Shown piece by piece: positions 46,101 to 60,571 of a stretch of DNA of 64,000 nucleotides. The notes under the pieces are model-generated. The model was given only the letters and a program-made list of their open reading frames with translations. It was not told the DNA's origin and ran no database searches. Position 1 is the first letter of the stretch. Every line of letters begins with the position of its first letter. The translations under genes and the position numbers were made by a program. Origin of the DNA: Phorcus lineatus (lineage: Eukaryota > Mollusca > Gastropoda > Trochida > Trochidae); the NCBI GenBank assembly GCA_921293015.1, contig OV121096.1, forward strand, positions 6,080,285 through 6,144,284, in the 5' to 3' direction.

Positions 46101-48160
46101 AAAAACCGCTGATCGACATTTATGTGTGAACATCTTTTAAACATTTGAGGTAGGGAAATAAATTCGCAATGCATGATTTTTCATGTAATGTTCATATTAT
46201 AACAGATTCCTTTTGATTTAAAAACATTGTCTTGGCAACATTTATTTTGGTTTTCAAAAGATCACTTTATTTCTCTAAAACATTGTGCTACTGCCTCAAC
46301 AACATATCATAGAAACTATACCGTCAGCCATCATCCAATTTGCATTTTGTGACTTTACATCCCTGAGGCAGGAATTGTTTTTAAACTCTTACATACACAC
46401 AATGATAGAAACTATGCAATGTGTACATTTTTTGCAACCAATGACGTGCCTGGAGCAGGATTCAAGCTTTACATTAACACATGGTTTACTGTAACCATAG
46501 CGAGATTACAAACCATGCACACTTACTCAAACCGATGCGTTTGTTGATTGGTTGTAAATTATTCACAAGAGTCTTTCATCTGCCTTCTGGTTTCTAGTTC
46601 ATTTGCCCGCCTGTGAATATTTGAGCATTCAACTGCGTACATCATATTCCCATTACCATAACTACCGACCAGAAGTTAGTACACTTTGTGTGAAATATTC
46701 ATCATATTAACTGAAGGACGTTACATATGTAATATCAGCAGTTTGGATAGATATGTTACCTTTCATCCTATTATCCTATTATATAAATAAAGTCGATTCA
46801 TATCTATTTTTTAAAATAAAAGACAAACAACAATACATAAATTGCTAATACTTTGATAGTGGCTTATTTTCTCCCTTTAGAGTCGGTCGGTACATTAATT
46901 TGATATTATTGTTCAAGATACATTTGACATGGTTGATGCTCATAAATGAAACCTTACAAGCAATCAGCTTACAATTGATTTTAGGGTTAAGATAATAATA
47001 GAATATTAATAATGACATTTATAATTCAATGATATCAATTTTAGTTAACTTTTGGATAAAAACACCAAGTATCTTTTTCAAATTTATTTAGTTGAATAGG
47101 TTAATAAGAAATCATTTTCTACAATGGCAAACACACGGGTTGATATTTTTTCTAAGATGGTCTACAGCAAAATCATTTTATCCTGGTTACGTGAAGTTAC
47201 AAACAATGCTACAATCTCATGTTTCTCGACTTTCAAAATGCAGAAAGTTAGTGGTTATAAGTTGCATTTGTTGGAAAGTTCATTTTTGTCAAATTCATTT
47301 TAATAAAAAAAAGTTCCATCATACACAGGCGTTGCATGTATTTATGTTCTTTTAACATGATGTTCATTACAATGGCTTCAATTAAAGATACATTCCACTT
47401 AGAAAGAGAATAAATGTAACATCGTTATATTTTTTGGATCACATTTTCTGCAATAGTACAATTTGTTTACTTTTTGGGGTCGAGTCCTTTGCAAGCAACC
47501 TTGCCTTAGAGAAACACAGCGAGCACTGTCCAATAATGTTGATATATTCCTAGCCCTAATTTGATAATTTCAGTTGTTAATAATGTATAGGATAGACTCT
47601 TATGACAGCCTGTAAGTGATAATCTTGACGATATTATTCTTAAAGATTAACATTTACACAGATCTACCAGCCTCCAAAACAATTCTCTTTAACCTGAAAT
47701 CACACAAACACCAAGCAATAATCTACAAGAATCTTGGAGAAATACAAGAATAGTTACTTTCAAAGACAAAGTGTTTCCGAAAACCTCCAATTTTACCAAG
47801 ACCACGAGTGGAATAAATCAAAGACCTTCCATTAGAAGACCAGTGGATCTCAAAGCAGTGTGTACAGTTACAAAATACGGTGGGAGCTCTAATCACAGAT
47901 CGATGGAATCAATACACAATCAGACCAGATGGCATCAATTCTTGAGCAGCGGTCCTGTAGATATCAACCACCAATCTCTCCTTGTTGCCGATTACCTTCC
48001 TTGAATATTTCAACTTAAAACTAACCTATACACGATTTATTTGAACAAATTGGTAGCAAAATCACAATGACCTTTTCTGACTTCGACAACTCCTTAAATT
48101 GATAGGGATTCAGATTCAACACAATGCAACATTGCGATGAAACATGTTTTCACTCATGGC
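43187..48160. other. AT-rich, no supported gene; MITE-like repeat near 45945-46150
   Basis: 45945-46150 resembles 58862-59050 and 61289-61480 ('ttaaagg', 'atctcattactc', 'gtgtgaacatctttta'). 43820-43870 has weak LINE-end similarity. A short GC-rich block at 44649-44700 is discussed in findings. Confidence 0.4.
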
Positions 48161-48162
48161 AT

Positions 48163-48296
48163 GTTGATGATGATGATGATGATGATGTTGATGATGATGA
48201 TGATGATGATGATGATGTTGATGATGATGATGATGATGATGAACGGTGATGATGATGAACGGTGATGATGATGATGATGTTGATGATGATGAACGG

Positions 48297-48327
<31 letters not shown>

Positions 48328-48480
48328 TGGTGATGATGATGATGAACGGTGATGATGATGAACGGTGGTGATGATGATGATGATGTTGATGATGATGAAC
48401 GGTGATGATGATGATGATGATGTTGATGATGATGATGATGATGAACGGTGATGATGATGAACGGTGATGATGATGAACGG

Positions 48481-48527
<47 letters not shown>

Positions 48528-48561
48528 GGTGATGATGATGAACGGTGATGATGATGAATGG

Positions 48562-48617
<56 letters not shown>

Positions 48618-48740
48618 GGTGATGATGATGAACGGTGATGATGATGAATGGTGATGATGATGATGATGATGATGATGAACAGTGATGATGATGATGATGT
48701 TGGTGATGACGATAATGATGATGATAACAACAACAACATC
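48163..48740. repeat. (GAT)n complex microsatellite with 'gaacggt' interruptions
   Basis: Long GAT runs are regularly broken by 'gatgaacggtgat' and 'gatgttgat'. The His/Ser/Ile-rich ORFs on the - strand are by-products. Confidence 0.97.
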
Positions 48741-49487
48741 AATAATAAAAATATTGATAATATAAATAATTGGCAGAAGGCTCACCTTTTGAAAAGAGGG
48801 TTCACCATTTTTACGGTCAATTAATTAAAACAAAATCTCAAAGGGCAGTTCCAACCCCCTGAAACTCCCCTTGATCCTCCACTTGATGATATAAAACTAA
48901 TATCACACGATTAACGATCTGTCATTAAGATTAAACCCTGTCATATGGTTCATTTCAATTCAAAACATTTTTCAAATAGCAAGCAGTTTTTAAAATATGT
49001 TGCCATGCAACCACAGCAAGATTGATTTCCTATGATCTCAACAAATTTGCAGTCCTATCGAGGTCAGGGCGAGTGGGCGTCTGTCTCAGCTGTCAACAAC
49101 GCTAGAGCTGACATCTTCAGCTAGCTATAAATATATACCGACATAGGTAGATCTACAGACTTGTGTACTTTTCCCCTTAAAAAAGAATTTACAAATTTTG
49201 GGCTTTTCAAAAGATAAGTATATGAGCATTTATTTAGTAAAGAGGTCAACGATCCGTTATACATTGCAATAACGATCAAACAATAAGCACTGCAGCATAA
49301 CTTGTATATTTAGATGCACAGTGTCTCAATTAAATTCATGGGTTATATTTAAGAACATGGCTTGTTTCTTCAAGGCAAGAATATAAACTTGGAAAATTAT
49401 TTGTAATAATTGGATGGCTTGACATAGGCAAACGGAAAAATTAAGTTTTCACATGGGTTATCTATACGATATCATGGAAGAATGTAT

Positions 49488-49802
49488 GGAAATAAAAGAT
49501 TGAATGAGTGAAACATACAAGATAGTGACATATACTCATATACATTACATCGGGGAATTTGACATATTTCCTGCTTCTCAAAAGTTTTTGAAACAAAAGA
49601 TTGATGAGTGAAATATACAAGATAGTAACATACAAATATACATTACATACAAGGAATTTGACATATTTCCTGCTTCTCAAAAGTTTTTGAAACAAAAGAT
49701 TGATGAGTGAAATATACAAGATAGTAACATACGCATATACATTACGTACAAGGAATTTGAAATATTTCCTGCTTATCAAAAGATTTTGAAACAAAAGATT
49801 GA
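49488..49802. repeat. ~99-bp tandem repeat, about three copies
   Basis: Marked by 'attgatgagtgaaatataca' at ~49498, 49599 and 49698 and by 'tttcctgcttctcaaaag'. The length is a multiple of 3, so the - strand stays open. Confidence 0.92.
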
Positions 49803-52800
49803 TGAACTTACAAGATTTTCAAACATTTTTACTCAACTACAAAAACACAATTGATATGGAAGGAGAAAGATAATATAAGAAAAGAAAATTTTGAAGAAAA
49901 TAAAACACTTTATTTGCTAAAAGGGAATTGTTCTTACATAAAATAGTGCTACGAAGCTTGGTGCGCTCATAATAAAGATTAGTTGTTTGTATATATCAAA
50001 AAAATATTGTTCAATTATTCATTCCACATCTAAATGCCTGTCAAAGATTTGATTCAAGAACAAAGTAAACATTAAAAATAGTAAAATTATGTTAGTAGCA
50101 TTTTCACGGAAACACTCTTTGTTGCCTTTTTCCTTTTTACATTTTGCATTTTGTGTTTTGCATTCATTAATGTTTGGTCACTCAATACTGCTACAAAATA
50201 AAGACATTGTCAATTGTCCTAAAGATATATAATTGTCTGATAAAGATTATAGACTAAAAAATGCACTGTAATAAAACCATACTGAAAGTTTGTAAATGGT
50301 TAAAGAAACAGGTTTTAGACAAGGCTATTGAATTGAGATAAATCCCACACAAATTAGATGTTTTACATAATGTACTTATGTATAAATTCTACAAATAATG
50401 TCCTTTTTTAAATAAAGCACCCATTTACTCTAATAGGCTTCCATTCCATACGACTGATTTTCATTAAGGGTGAAACAGCTGCAAAAGATTGATAATACAT
50501 GAATTAATTGTTGTAATATTTTGTTGAATTAAGCCAAATTGAAAGTCAAACAAAATCTACAATTCAAAATATGATTTTCAACAAATTTTTTAAGAATTGC
50601 AAAAAGTATTCCATTTTATTTACATTTAAATTACGTTAATTCAGGAAAGATACAGCTTTAATAATTTGATTTGAAAACTTTACACTCGTCCGTTAAAACA
50701 AATCTCTGAGTTTTAGTAATCAAAATGTAATTAACAAAATGAACATAGTGACATAGTTGGTACATATGTACTTGTCTGAACCAACTCAAATTTGCAAGCA
50801 TTTGTTAATTTAGTCTTAATTACATAAGTCCAATATTTCACAACCCATCAAGAGCAAGTGGCCCAATTGCATGCTTTCTCGACTCACTAGGGGGCACTTC
50901 TCAACTCAACCAAACTTCCTAAGCTGAATCTGGTGAACAGAAATTGGATTATGGACTATGACGTGGTCAATGCAGAATTTTCACAAAGTGTCCTAAAACA
51001 AAAGTACCAGGCATTGTTAAGCTTCCCTAATTCAGATTTTCCTACCTCAAATGAATTAAAGGTGCTAACACTATATGGAGTTTTTGCTTGAAATGTGACA
51101 ACTAATTAATATTTTGAATAATTGGGTTGAATATCTAGATGTATTACCTTCCGATTAACATAATTTGCATAAAATCTGAACAAAATATAAAAACCATGGC
51201 TACTGTCTCAGTTATATACGAAAAGATGAATTTATTATACATTGTGGAATTTATGGAAAATTTTTATTGCTTTTCAAATTATATCTTTATTTCTGAGCTT
51301 TGTAAACTGTTTGCCTGGAAAAGGAAAAGGAAACCATTATCATATTATTATATCATAGGTAAAATTTCAGGTGACACAAATGAATCTTATGGCTGAGTTC
51401 CACTGTACTTTGATAATTCAAATAAATGAACTTGATTCATCAAGGATAGTTTGCCACTTCAAAGTAACTTCAAGCAAGAAATTCAAAGGGGGTTACTGTT
51501 TACCAACATATTGTATCCATGTTGCAATTACTCAAGGATAGTTCTTCTTCAAGGCTAATTAATTACTTAATTTATTAACATTAATAGCATTAATGATCAT
51601 TAGAAATAAACAACAGAAATCTATTTCAAATATATCTTAGACCAGGCCTCTGAATTAAAGGGACACAGAGTATGTTTTTGGGGTCAAATATATAAATATA
51701 TTTACCAAACAATTTATGCAAAAAATAATTTACTACCAGGAAGTCACAACGGGTCATTAAATGCAAGTCATTTAGAATAAGATTAATAACATAAATACAA
51801 TCATATTCTCCCAATAACTTAAAAGTACAGTCCTATCGGGGAATTCAGGCTGATATTAATATCATGAGATATGTATTATCTATGCAAAAACATACAAGAA
51901 TATTGGCATGTGTCAGTAGCTTTAAAGAATTTTTCCTAACACTTTTTTAAACATTGAAATATGTCAATGTGGAAGGTAAAAAAAACTATACCAAACAAAA
52001 CAAGTTAAGGACCAGCACAAGTTTCAATATTCAGATATCATATATGTCATATCATGATCCATATGTTGCTTAGATATTGAATAATGGGGTGGTCCATTAC
52101 TTTTTTTGTTGAGTATGTATTGGTAGTCAATTATAGTCAATGTCAAACAAACATCATGTCCCGTTACCAACATCTGTCATCACGATTCTCTTATTTTGAA
52201 TGTTAGTCCTCCATTAATGAAGTCTTATATGACAAATTAATGAGTTTTTTGGACATAAGAAAGTCACGATTCTTCATTTTTACTCTTTAACATTTATCAT
52301 TAATGATAAATGTGATTAAATGAGAGACTTTGGTTTCATGCCATAATTGGTTATATCTTCAGAGATCTGGTAGTCTACAGACCGACCATTGTTATCAATG
52401 GCTGCCATATTACAACAATCGTAGCATCCATTTAAACACAAGACTCTGTGAAGTTAGGGTGAAATATATAAATATATTACACCCTATATACCCTTTAAGC
52501 TTAGGGTTTGGGTTAGGTTAAGGTTATATATATATATATATCATGAAAACAAACATCACAATATTCTTATATCAAAACTCATTAAATGTAAGTTTATTTT
52601 GTTTAAACTTTTTTTAATCGTAACATTGAACACAATCGTTGATCAGTGCATAAGATAATCTGAAGAGTAAACAGCAAAGATTGGTTCGATCACATTAATA
52701 AGCAAACATGCTAAATCATAGATGAATTGAGTAATTACATTTTAATGATAAAGTCATATTCCTAGCTTCAAAATGTAATATTTTTATAATTATTCAAAAG

Positions 52801-52940
52801 AGGCAAAAGTGAGCACAGCTCACATAACCCCCTGTAGTTTGATCAACTTTATGTAACATCAACTATTTTAAATATGATTAAGGATCTCATTCAAAAGGAA
52901 GAAGGTGATGTTAATTATGTGGGCAGTTGAAGGTAAACAT
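49803..52940. other. AT-rich, no gene seen
   Basis: Contains a short degenerate telomere-like and (TA)n stretch at 52498-52545 ('ttagggtttgggttaggtta'). Confidence 0.4.
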
Positions 52941-52944
52941 ACTT

Positions 52945-53405
52945 TCCAACTTGCTGTTTTTGGTAAAAATTTCAGTCTTAAACTTCATACGCACATCAAC
53001 ATCCCATAGGTAACATTAACATCAAAATTTGAAGTTTCCAAGCAATATAGTTTTTGTATAATGCTCCAGATAAGCATTAAAGTCAGCAAACTTTGCAGTT
53101 TTAACCACTTAAAGGCACATTAACACCCAAAAGGTAACATCTATACCAAATTTTAAGTTTAAAAGCCATATAGTTTTCAAGAAATGCTACAGAAAAGAAA
53201 CACAGTCATGAAAATATTGGAGTTTCTTTGGTCAAAATTTCAAAAAATTATTAATATTCCATAGTTAAAATTCATACCAATTTGAAGTGCTCAAGTCATA
53301 TATAGTTTTCAAATAATGCTCAGGAAAACATTTCAGACACACCAACGGACAAACACGAACAACGCTACATACCAATGACGATGTCGTAGCGGGTGTATAA
53401 TAAGT
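52945..53405. repeat. ~140-bp imperfect tandem repeat, mollusc-type
   Basis: Three diverged units with 'ataccaaattttaag', 'gccatatagttttcaa' and 'aatgct', ending 'acaccaacggacaaacacga' and 'cgatgtcgtagcgggtgta'. It is the same general kind of repeat as 62982-63729. Confidence 0.7.
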
Positions 53406-55219
53406 ATATATTGTCAGTGTATAGAATAAAGCTGGTACAACAACAAGTAACTTATTTTAGGGCCAAGCCAAGCCAACTTTTGAATCATAATGGGCTGTTA
53501 ATAATATTTTAATTTCATTATTCAACAGATATTGTATATAAAAGAAAGTAAGTGTGCTGAATCTTTAGATTATCAAAATTTATGTAAAAAAAACTCTTAT
53601 TACCAAATCCAAAACACAATTGTTACATGCACAGTGTCCCAGATATCAGGTTTGTTCATTTCAGATCAAGAGAAAGTGTTTGTGTGAGGAACGTGAGACC
53701 TGGTGCAGATGTCACGGACTCCCTCCTCCATCTATAGCTGCCTTAATCATCCTGCTCTGTAAAATTATGGCCAATAAATCATACAGTATTCATTACTTCT
53801 TCTCTGGATAATAAAAAATAAGTTTTATGTCAACCCATAGGAAATATTTGTAATACATGTGATGAATTAAACAAATATGAAAATTTACATACAATTTGTA
53901 TTAAACAACTACATAATTCGTGATTATAGCAATGTATAAATGATGTTTATCATGTGTGCTCACTGACATTTGCACTACATTACATTTAAAGAAAAACCTC
54001 ACGGATTTGCACTTCATGTTATATTTTATTTATTATCATAATATTTACTTCATGTGTTATCATTATCATTAATTTCACCACCATTTCATAAAGTTTATCC
54101 CAGTTGCAATATAACTTTCACTAACCATATATTTGTTTCTTTTCAAATTCTTTTTCTTTTAGTCTGTCACTCAGGGAAAGTAATATACAAATCAATGATA
54201 CGGAGATATAAATCATTGTAGAATACAAAAGATTCATTCCACCTCCCCTTTTTTAAAAATTGCCACTCTACCTTTCAAAATGTCCCCTCCTTGGAAAATA
54301 TAAAAAAAGCAACAAAAAGCAAAATAATAAAAGAAGGAGATAACTGGGTATCAAAGTATCAAATATGTTGGATAAGAATCAATAGCTGAGCAAAAGACAC
54401 ACAAAAAAGATATATGATCCATATTGCCATATAGCAATATATAAATTGTTTTCATTAAAATTTCTTTTAACCTGGTTTGTCCTGCTGACATTTGCAATCC
54501 ATGTAATATTTTACATATTATTATAATATTGACTTCAAGTTTTATGATTATCATTAATTTACCATCATTTCATCCAGTTTCATCCAGCTCTACAATAATG
54601 TAATTCCTTTTCTCTTAAAATGTTTCATATATGACCCAATTTCCATAATCTAGTCCAATTTGCACCAACAGTGCTTTCTATTTCTGTATGATGTTTGTCG
54701 GCCGGAATACAAGTCAATATTCTGTCAAAGTGATTGATACTTCAGGTAGTTTCAACCCAATTATTATATTAATGAGGCTTATTTAGAAGATTAAATGTAA
54801 AGAATATCATCCAAAGGATACCACATTTATATCCTCCGGGTTTGCATATGTAAATGAATATTATTATACAATTAGCGATATTGATGCATACAAGCTTGAG
54901 GTAAATATGTTGGTTAATATCATAAAATATATTGATTGATTTCATTTGAGGATAAAATGCAAGTTGACACAATCTTTAAAATAAGATATTCATAGTTGTT
55001 TTGAAAATTGAATCCCAATCAATAACATACCAAATTAAGTTAATGATGCCATGACAGTTTCAACATTTTTTGTGTGCCAATTATGAATGTTCAAAATAAA
55101 CATTTCAGTCATAGTTTTTTAAATGTTGTATGTAAATGTATTTTGATTTAAATAAACGAAAGAGATCAAAATTTTAAAGTAACAGGGCATTGAACTTGGT
55201 TTGTATTAAAAGTAACACC
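53406..55219. other. AT-rich, no supported gene
   Basis: A GC-richer patch at 53660-53760 has an ORF on each strand but no recognisable product. Confidence 0.4.
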
Positions 55220-55223
55220 TTAA

Positions 55224-56068
55224 AGGCACTATATCACATTTTCTACCACAATAAAGGGGTCTCAATAAAAAAAAACAAATGTTGCCTAATGCAAGACAGA
55301 ATGTCTTTTTAATCATTAATCAAAAGATTTCCCAAAAGAACATACCAATTTGAGTCCAGCTACATCAATCAATTTTTAATCAACTGAAATGATTTAAAAG
55401 GTGTTTACACTAAAATGGCTAATTGCAATCTTAACTTGATCCCTGGCCTTATTTTTTTTACTACAGATAACTGGGTAATAAGATGTTTAACCTCTTAAGA
55501 AATATATAACACCTAGACTAGTATGAAATTATGGTAGCGCATTGCTGCCAGCAGGGAGAAAAAATTACAAAAGTTCTAATTGGATGATATAAGATGAAAG
55601 TTTCATCTAATTAGATAAAAGTTTCCATCTAATTATATGATAGTTTTATCTAATTAAACATTACTTTCTTCTAATTATATAACATTTTTATCTACAATTT
55701 ATTATATTTATTATCTAATTAGTTAAAAGTATCATCATATTAGACAAAACTATCATCTAATTAGATAAAATTATCATCAAATTAGATAACAGTATCATCT
55801 AATTAGATAGAACTATCACCTAATTAGATAAAAGAATAATCTAATTGGATAAAATCATCATCTAATTAGATAGAAGTATCATCAAATTAGACAAAACTAT
55901 CATCTAATTAGATAAAAGAATCATCTTATTAGATGTTAAATACAATATCTTTATGCATAAAGACATTGTAGCATTAGATGAAACTATCATCTAATTAGTT
56001 GAAACTTTGTCTAATCATATGAAACTATCATAATTTTCATAACATTTTTAAAACCTGAGAAAGTGCCT
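55224..56068. mobile_element. TTAA-flanked MITE (845 bp)
   Basis: Begins AGGCACT and ends AGTGCCT, with TTAA on both sides (55220-55223, 56069-56072), as expected of piggyBac-like insertions. Internal part holds the ATCTAATTAGAT array. Confidence 0.7.
55575..56030. repeat. ~22-bp AT-rich array built on the palindrome ATCTAATTAGAT
   Basis: Units of the type 'atctaattagataaaactat' with small variations, about 18 copies. The 12-bp core is a perfect palindrome. Confidence 0.88.
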
Positions 56069-56072
56069 TTAA

Positions 56073-58861
56073 CATTTGAAACGATATATCTATGAAATAT
56101 CCTTTCGGAAGCAGCTGTACTACTTAACCGAATTTCTATTTGAACTACGTAATTGTAAATTGATTATTTCATTCTGTACTCACACAAACAAATATAAATT
56201 TGGTCAGGATTAGTAATGAAGGTAAGATTTCCAGAATATCAATTACAGTCATAAATTCAGCTTGTGTTTGTTTACATCTAACAAGGATAGATCATTGTTT
56301 TTTCAAAATAAATATTAAAAAAACAACTCGGTTATGATTTATACTCAAGATTACATTTCAACCACTGAAAGGAAATCAATATCAGCCAATCTAAACACAA
56401 GATGGCAGGTGACTCTGGGATGACAGCAGCTGCCGAAATCTATGATGAAAAATTAATTTTGTCATTATATCACTTGATATACCTTATCATAAACAAAAAC
56501 GTGATACCATTTGAGCATTTGCAGCCGAATCTAGATTAAAACAATCGATTTTCTTTCACAACAAAATCAAATACTTGTCAATAGCATGGCTTGTAGATTG
56601 AGTAGAAATTCGGTCAGGGTTATCACATTTCAATGATATCAGATATCAATATCATTCATATTTACATATAGATATCAACAATTGATTATGTTGCTGTTAA
56701 AGTAAACATATGAAATATTTTTATAGTTTGGATCATATCATCTGTAATAGAACAAATTCTTGTGCTTTTTTTAATTCAAAAACAAACACTTCATACACAA
56801 ATATCATGTGAATTGAAAAAATCTTTTGATTTGTAATTGATTTTAAGTATCTTAAATGAAAGGAAGGTGATAAATTATATGAATAATTGTAAGTAAATTA
56901 GTCAGGTAGAAATATCTTTACAGTATATCATATAAATTCAATGACAACAAAGAAATTAAAGCAAGAAAGCATTCACTCAATATTTTCTCACATGTACAAA
57001 ACAGTATTATAGAAATTCATTTCATGATCTTATCCTCAATCTTGTTTTAAATATAACATTTATATGAATAATATTTGTAGCTGATCTGTTAAAAAGCAAA
57101 ACGCAAATGTAAAAAACACAGCACTACTTGTCATTTGAGCTTGACGCTAAGTAATAGTCAATAACTAGATTGAGTTTTCAGGTTTCAATAAACAGACAGA
57201 ACTTGAGTCAATAGTTTCATATGTATTGTTATAAAAAAAACAAGACAACAACTAGATATTGACGTACGGAATACAACGCATCAATGCGAGGTGTCAATCA
57301 ATCCATAGTTGGTGTTGTGATCGTTCTTTGCATTCAATAAATAAATCAAGCATGCAAAATGTTTTCCTTCAACATTAACAAATAAATTCAAATTGATTCG
57401 TTAAATGCTAGATTGGTAGCAGATTCATCAGTTTAGATTTGACAACTAGGTAAATGAGAGCGAACACTCAGTAAAATAAAACAAAAACGAGAAGTGAAGC
57501 TTGAATGATGCTATGAATGTGAACAGCCTTGATTACAGGCAATTGTTGAAAAGTCTTATTATAAATCATTCATAAATGTGTGGATATTCTATCCATTCAT
57601 CAAGTTTAATTCTATAATGTAAAATTAGCAATTGAATTGAAAAGGCACCAATATAAAACTGTGCTGTTCGAAGCTTTGTTTTCGGTTTGTCTTACACAAT
57701 ATCATTATGTCTACCACATATCTTGAGAATATTAAATTCTTTCAAACACTAAGCTTGCTAATCATTCCATAAAACCTTTTACTTCATTTTAAGTAATTAC
57801 CAAAATAAATGGAAATGAAAATCATGAAAGCAAAACCATTTTTATAAAATACAAAGATTCGCTCTAAATTCTTGAGAGAGTAATTTCATTTACAGCTTCC
57901 TGTAATCTATCATTCAAGAATTAGCTATGTTGACTAAATGCATTTTATCCAATATGATTTAATGCTTTTGGTGAAAAAATCAATTTAAAATGATAAACAG
58001 GATGTCATTATATAGAAAGAATATCAGACAACACCAGAAAGTACAAAAATATCTTTCCAAATCAATCTGGCAAAATCATTTAGTTATTTTTCTACATCAC
58101 ATAAAGGAAGTAAAAAAAAATTCTAATCACATATGTCAAAATGATCGATATTTTCTTCAAATATTTTGCTTCATTATATGAATACATTTAAGTGTTTCTT
58201 AACGTTGAATTTCTTTATCTAATGACAAAATGTAACCCTGAAATAACAAAACATATGGTCATTATTTCAGATACTCGAAAAGATGGTTTCTTCGCAGAAA
58301 TTCTGTACAACCACTTTCAATGTATATGTTATGTTTTAGAAATTATCAAAAAGTTAATTTATTTAAATATTTTTCTACATCAAATGCAGGAAGTAACCGT
58401 TGTTTTTGATGCATTGATTATAGTGTATATATACATAAATGATCATCTTTACATCAGTTACTAAATATAATCCTGAAACAATGACTTGCCTGAAATTCTG
58501 AAAAATCCCTTTAACCATTAATTTCGTCTTCAAGAAAATACTAATTTTAAATGTATTTTGGACTGTCATTTTAACAGCAATCTTTAAAAGGTGCAATATA
58601 TTGTATGTTATATGCAGATCTTCTGAATATAGAGTCTTTGTAATAATCTTTTCATCAACTTTCTAAGGCCATTGTTTTTTGTGAATTGCTTTTAGCGTAC
58701 ATTTCTTCGAATTATGATCCTGAAACAGAACGTTCATGATAAAGAAAGTTATAAATACAAAACTCTTGAGGTACAGCAAGAATTCAAGATATAAAATATG
58801 ATATATATGATATATATGATATATATAAAGTCATTAAAACATTTTTGTACAAAATAAACAT
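56073..58861. other. Very AT-rich, no gene seen
   Basis: Only short ORFs of the size expected by chance. 'gatatatatgatatatat' repeat at 58798-58828. Confidence 0.4.
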
Positions 58862-59060
58862 TTAAGGCACTGTAGTACGTTTTTTTAAAATTTTATTTCT
58901 TCAAATTTTCCCGATAAAGATTTGTTTATGCAAAATGTATTATCTTCAGAGGGTCAAGCATCTCATTACTCAACCCCATTACCTGTAGTTGTAGAAGATC
59001 AACCGAAAACTGCATGTAGCCATTTTTGTGTGAACATCTTTTAATTATTTAAAAGAGAAA
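58862..59060. repeat. Truncated copy of the TTAA-type MITE family
   Basis: Starts TTAAGGCACTGTAG and has 'catctcattactcaacccca' and 'tttttgtgtgaacatctttt', as in the copies at 61293 and 45945. The right end was not found. Confidence 0.6.
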
Positions 59061-60571
59061 TGGATACCATGGATATAAAAAAGATAATATTATTGTTAAA
59101 TGTCTGAAATTGTTAGCAACTCACATCTCCAGTGTGCTATCAGTGTTGAAAACAGAATTCTTTCTTCATGGTCTAATGACTCTAGTATTATTGCATGTTG
59201 AAGATTACTAACAAAATCGTTGTCATTGTTGCGAGAAATGAAGCAATAAACATTAATAGCACAAAAAACCTCATAATTTGCAAAATGTATCAGGTGTTTT
59301 AAGGATCTGAAAATAACAATAAAGCTTATCATCAAAGGAGTTATTCAAGTGATCAATTTGATTTAATCACAAGCAAATAACAAAATAATGTTTAGAAAAA
59401 CACAATGAAACTACAAAGCAACAATCTATTTGACATATAAAGAGACACCATTCCATATGTCGAATTTCATTAAGGAGATACAGCCCATGGTTGGTTTTTT
59501 TAAAAAGATTATTCCATAAACAATCAACATGTATTTCTGTCTTCGGTGCAATTTCTATTGTGTGTGAAACATTGAAACACAGATGCTTACTGAACCTCAA
59601 ATTAAATTTTTATATTCCGGGAAAAGCAGATAAAATCTTAAAAAGACATTGAGTATATTATAGGGGTTAAATATTCTAACGTTGAAAATGATATTATGTT
59701 ATTAAACAGTACTTTTTAAAAAATACCATTTATAGGCAATTGATTCATAATAAAAATAAAATCGAAAACTGGACAAAGATGTGCCAAAATGTCTAAAACA
59801 TAATACTTAAAAATATTCTTAAGCAGACAATAACAAACTTATGTGTTGATAGTGTTGAATAGGTAATAACTTGTGTATATATAGCTGAGATGTAGAAGTT
59901 TGGCATCTAAAAATTATATAATTTGGTTCATTTTTACCAAACACAAGAAAATGTAGTTTTTGGCATTTTGGATGCATAAGTATGCAAGTTGATTGACTCA
60001 ATCTAAACTATAATCAGTTCATATGATCAAACCAGAATGATATTTTATGAAAGATTCTCTATTTTATTTCAATAACCAGTCTTCAAAACACATAAATGTT
60101 TCTGAAAACATGATATTCTGACACGATACATGAATACTGAAAACTTTAGGGAGGACTTCAAAGCAAATGGCAACAAGCACATCACTGACCAGAATGGGAA
60201 GATGGTTCTCTTGAATCTCACAAGATAGATTTAAAGAGGTGAGTTATCTTATATCCAACATCACACACAGAGCGAAAAGTAAGACAATCCCCTAAACTTC
60301 TTTATTGCAGAAAACTTACACAGTCTTCTGTATATATTCTTAAGTGATATACGCCACCAAGGAATTAATGCTCAAATTTGAAACATCTACTTGTTGTACC
60401 CAATGTTAAAACAGTTTACTATGGCCATTCCTCATTCTAACTCTCTGCTGCATCAAAATGGAATGTCTTCCACTTGATCTGAAAACCTCTCCGTCACTCT
60501 CTGTTTTCAAATCATGACTAGAAATTGGACATTTTTCTTCTCAAATGAATAGTGCACTTTGAGCATTCATT

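Noticed and set aside
47771-48004. 77-codon + strand ORF (MFPKTSNFTKTTS...)
   Set aside because: No recognised similarity, no splice context. Length is near that expected by chance across 64 kb.
48116-48785. Two ~210-codon His/Ser/Ile-rich ORFs as histidine-rich proteins
   Set aside because: They are translations of the GAT microsatellite in two frames.
49070-49140. Core promoter with TATA ('tatatatttatag') and a short ORF on the - strand
   Set aside because: TATA-like strings are everywhere in this AT-rich DNA, and the ORF is only 16 codons with no splice donor.
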